In this document: positions 37,801 through 38,372 of the stretch, in pieces
Numbering within the stretch: the first letter of the stretch is position 1
Layout: every line of letters starts with the position of its first letter
Assembly: GCA_038323475.1 (NCBI GenBank)
Contig: JBBQHA010000016.1
Span: forward strand, 1 to 38,372
DNA length: 38,372 bases
Source: SZAS-103 sp038323475
GTDB lineage: Bacteria > Pseudomonadota > Gammaproteobacteria > Xanthomonadales > Xanthomonadaceae
Direction of reading: 5' to 3'
Program-made: the position numbers and the translations under genes
Notes under the pieces: generated by a model
Told to the model about the DNA's origin: nothing
Seen by the model: the letters and a program-made list of their open reading frames with translations, nothing else
Databases searched by the model: none

Positions 37801-38372
37801 GAAGAAGACCACCTTCTCGCGCACATGGCAGTACGCGGCGCGCGTGGACCAGGTCCGCGAACCGGGCCGGTACGTCACCAGCGAGATCGCCGGCGAGCCG
37901 ATCCTGGTCGTGCGTGGCGACGACGGCGAGCTGCGCGGCTTCTTCAACGTGTGCCGGCATCATGCCGCCGCGGTGATGACCGAGCCGCAGGGTTGCGCGA
38001 AGAACCTGCGCTGTCCGTATCACGGCTGGACCTACACGCTCGAAGGCGCGCTCAAGGGCACGCCGAGTTTCAACAGCGAATGCCACTTCGACCGCAGCTC
38101 GCACGGCCTCGCGCGTGTCGCGATCGCGGTGTGGGAGAACTGGGTGTTCGTGCGCCTCGATGCGGAAGGCCCGGGCATCGAGGAATTCCTCGGCACGGCA
38201 CTGATCGACGAGATCAGCACGCTGCAACTCGACAAGCTGCACTGGTTCGAACGGCGCCATTATTTCTTCGACTGCAACTGGAAGGTGTTCGTCGACAACT
38301 ACCTCGACGGCGGCTACCACGTCCCGCACCTGCACAAGGGCCTGGACAGCGTGCTCGATTTCAAGAAATACA
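37691..38372 (+). CDS. Rieske non-heme iron oxygenase alpha subunit, choline-monooxygenase-like (3' truncated)
   Basis: The first 227 residues are in the window; the gene runs off the right edge. The Rieske [2Fe-2S] ligands are Cys88, His90, Cys108 and His111 in FFNVCRHHAAAVMTEPQGCA and LRCPYHGWTYTLEGAL. The mononuclear iron site begins at NWKVFVDNYLDGGYHVPHLH, with bridging Asp206 and His210/His215 as likely ligands. DNYLDGGYHVPxxHK is close to plant choline monooxygenase rather than to naphthalene or benzoate dioxygenases, so a quaternary amine or similar small substrate is plausible, not proven. GGGGA precedes the ATG at good spacing. The upstream transposase frame overlaps its first 110 bases. 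Confidence 0.9.
   Translation, partial: MKPVTELLAQYHPEHPLEEASTIPSSWYVDERILDLEKKTTFSRTWQYAARVDQVREPGRYVTSEIAGEPILVVRGDDGELRGFFNVCRHHAAAVMTEPQGCAKNLRCPYHGWTYTLEGALKGTPSFNSECHFDRSSHGLARVAIAVWENWVFVRLDAEGPGIEEFLGTALIDEISTLQLDKLHWFERRHYFFDCNWKVFVDNYLDGGYHVPHLHKGLDSVLDFKKY

Overview
The window is high-GC gammaproteobacterial chromosome, most likely Xanthomonadales (Lysobacterales). The reasons are the F-type atp genes followed by glmU and glmS, the style of the MacB-like permeases and sigma-54 regulator, a GTGG-headed REP family with its own REP-associated transposase, a phasin, and a large thioester alpha-2-macroglobulin. I see no rRNA, tRNA, CRISPR array or prophage.

Left end (1-4527): the distal atp operon. 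The 3' part of atpA carries an in-frame TAG where the family has a conserved Tyr codon. After it come atpG, a lower-GC membrane-anchored orphan inserted between atpG and atpD, then atpD, an inverted tandem-repeat spacer, atpC and a strong terminator.

4609-8898 (minus): a surface-glycan cassette with a GT-C-like membrane protein, two tandem GtrA-family proteins and an acyltransferase-3. 8956-10323: glmU. 10369-18309 (minus): a seven-gene module of HlyD-type adaptor, MacB-type ATPase, two FtsX-type permeases, a small secreted PDZ protein, an NtrC-type regulator and an NtrY-like kinase. A textbook -24/-12 sigma-54 promoter with upstream TGTCCG half-sites precedes it. 18573-20396: glmS. The usual atpC-glmU-glmS order is therefore split by two minus-strand blocks.

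20408-28416: a lower-GC orphan, a LOG-family gene with an in-frame repeat insertion, a TfoX C-terminal-domain protein overlapping a free-Met-(R)-sulfoxide reductase (minus), a TMEM175-like channel overlapping bioD (plus), and an RND adaptor/pump pair without an outer-membrane partner.

28417-36757 (minus): a phasin with a PhaR-like palindrome on its promoter, queD, a 1927-residue alpha-2-macroglobulin whose bait region contains a TonB-receptor plug-like segment, a CPBP protease and a small orphan. Right end: a REP-associated tyrosine transposase flanked by REP hairpins, then the start of a choline-monooxygenase-like Rieske oxygenase that runs off the window.

The strongest leads are the plug-like segment in the macroglobulin bait, the sigma-54 signalling/efflux module with its PDZ protein, the amber codon in atpA, and the repeat insertion in the LOG gene.
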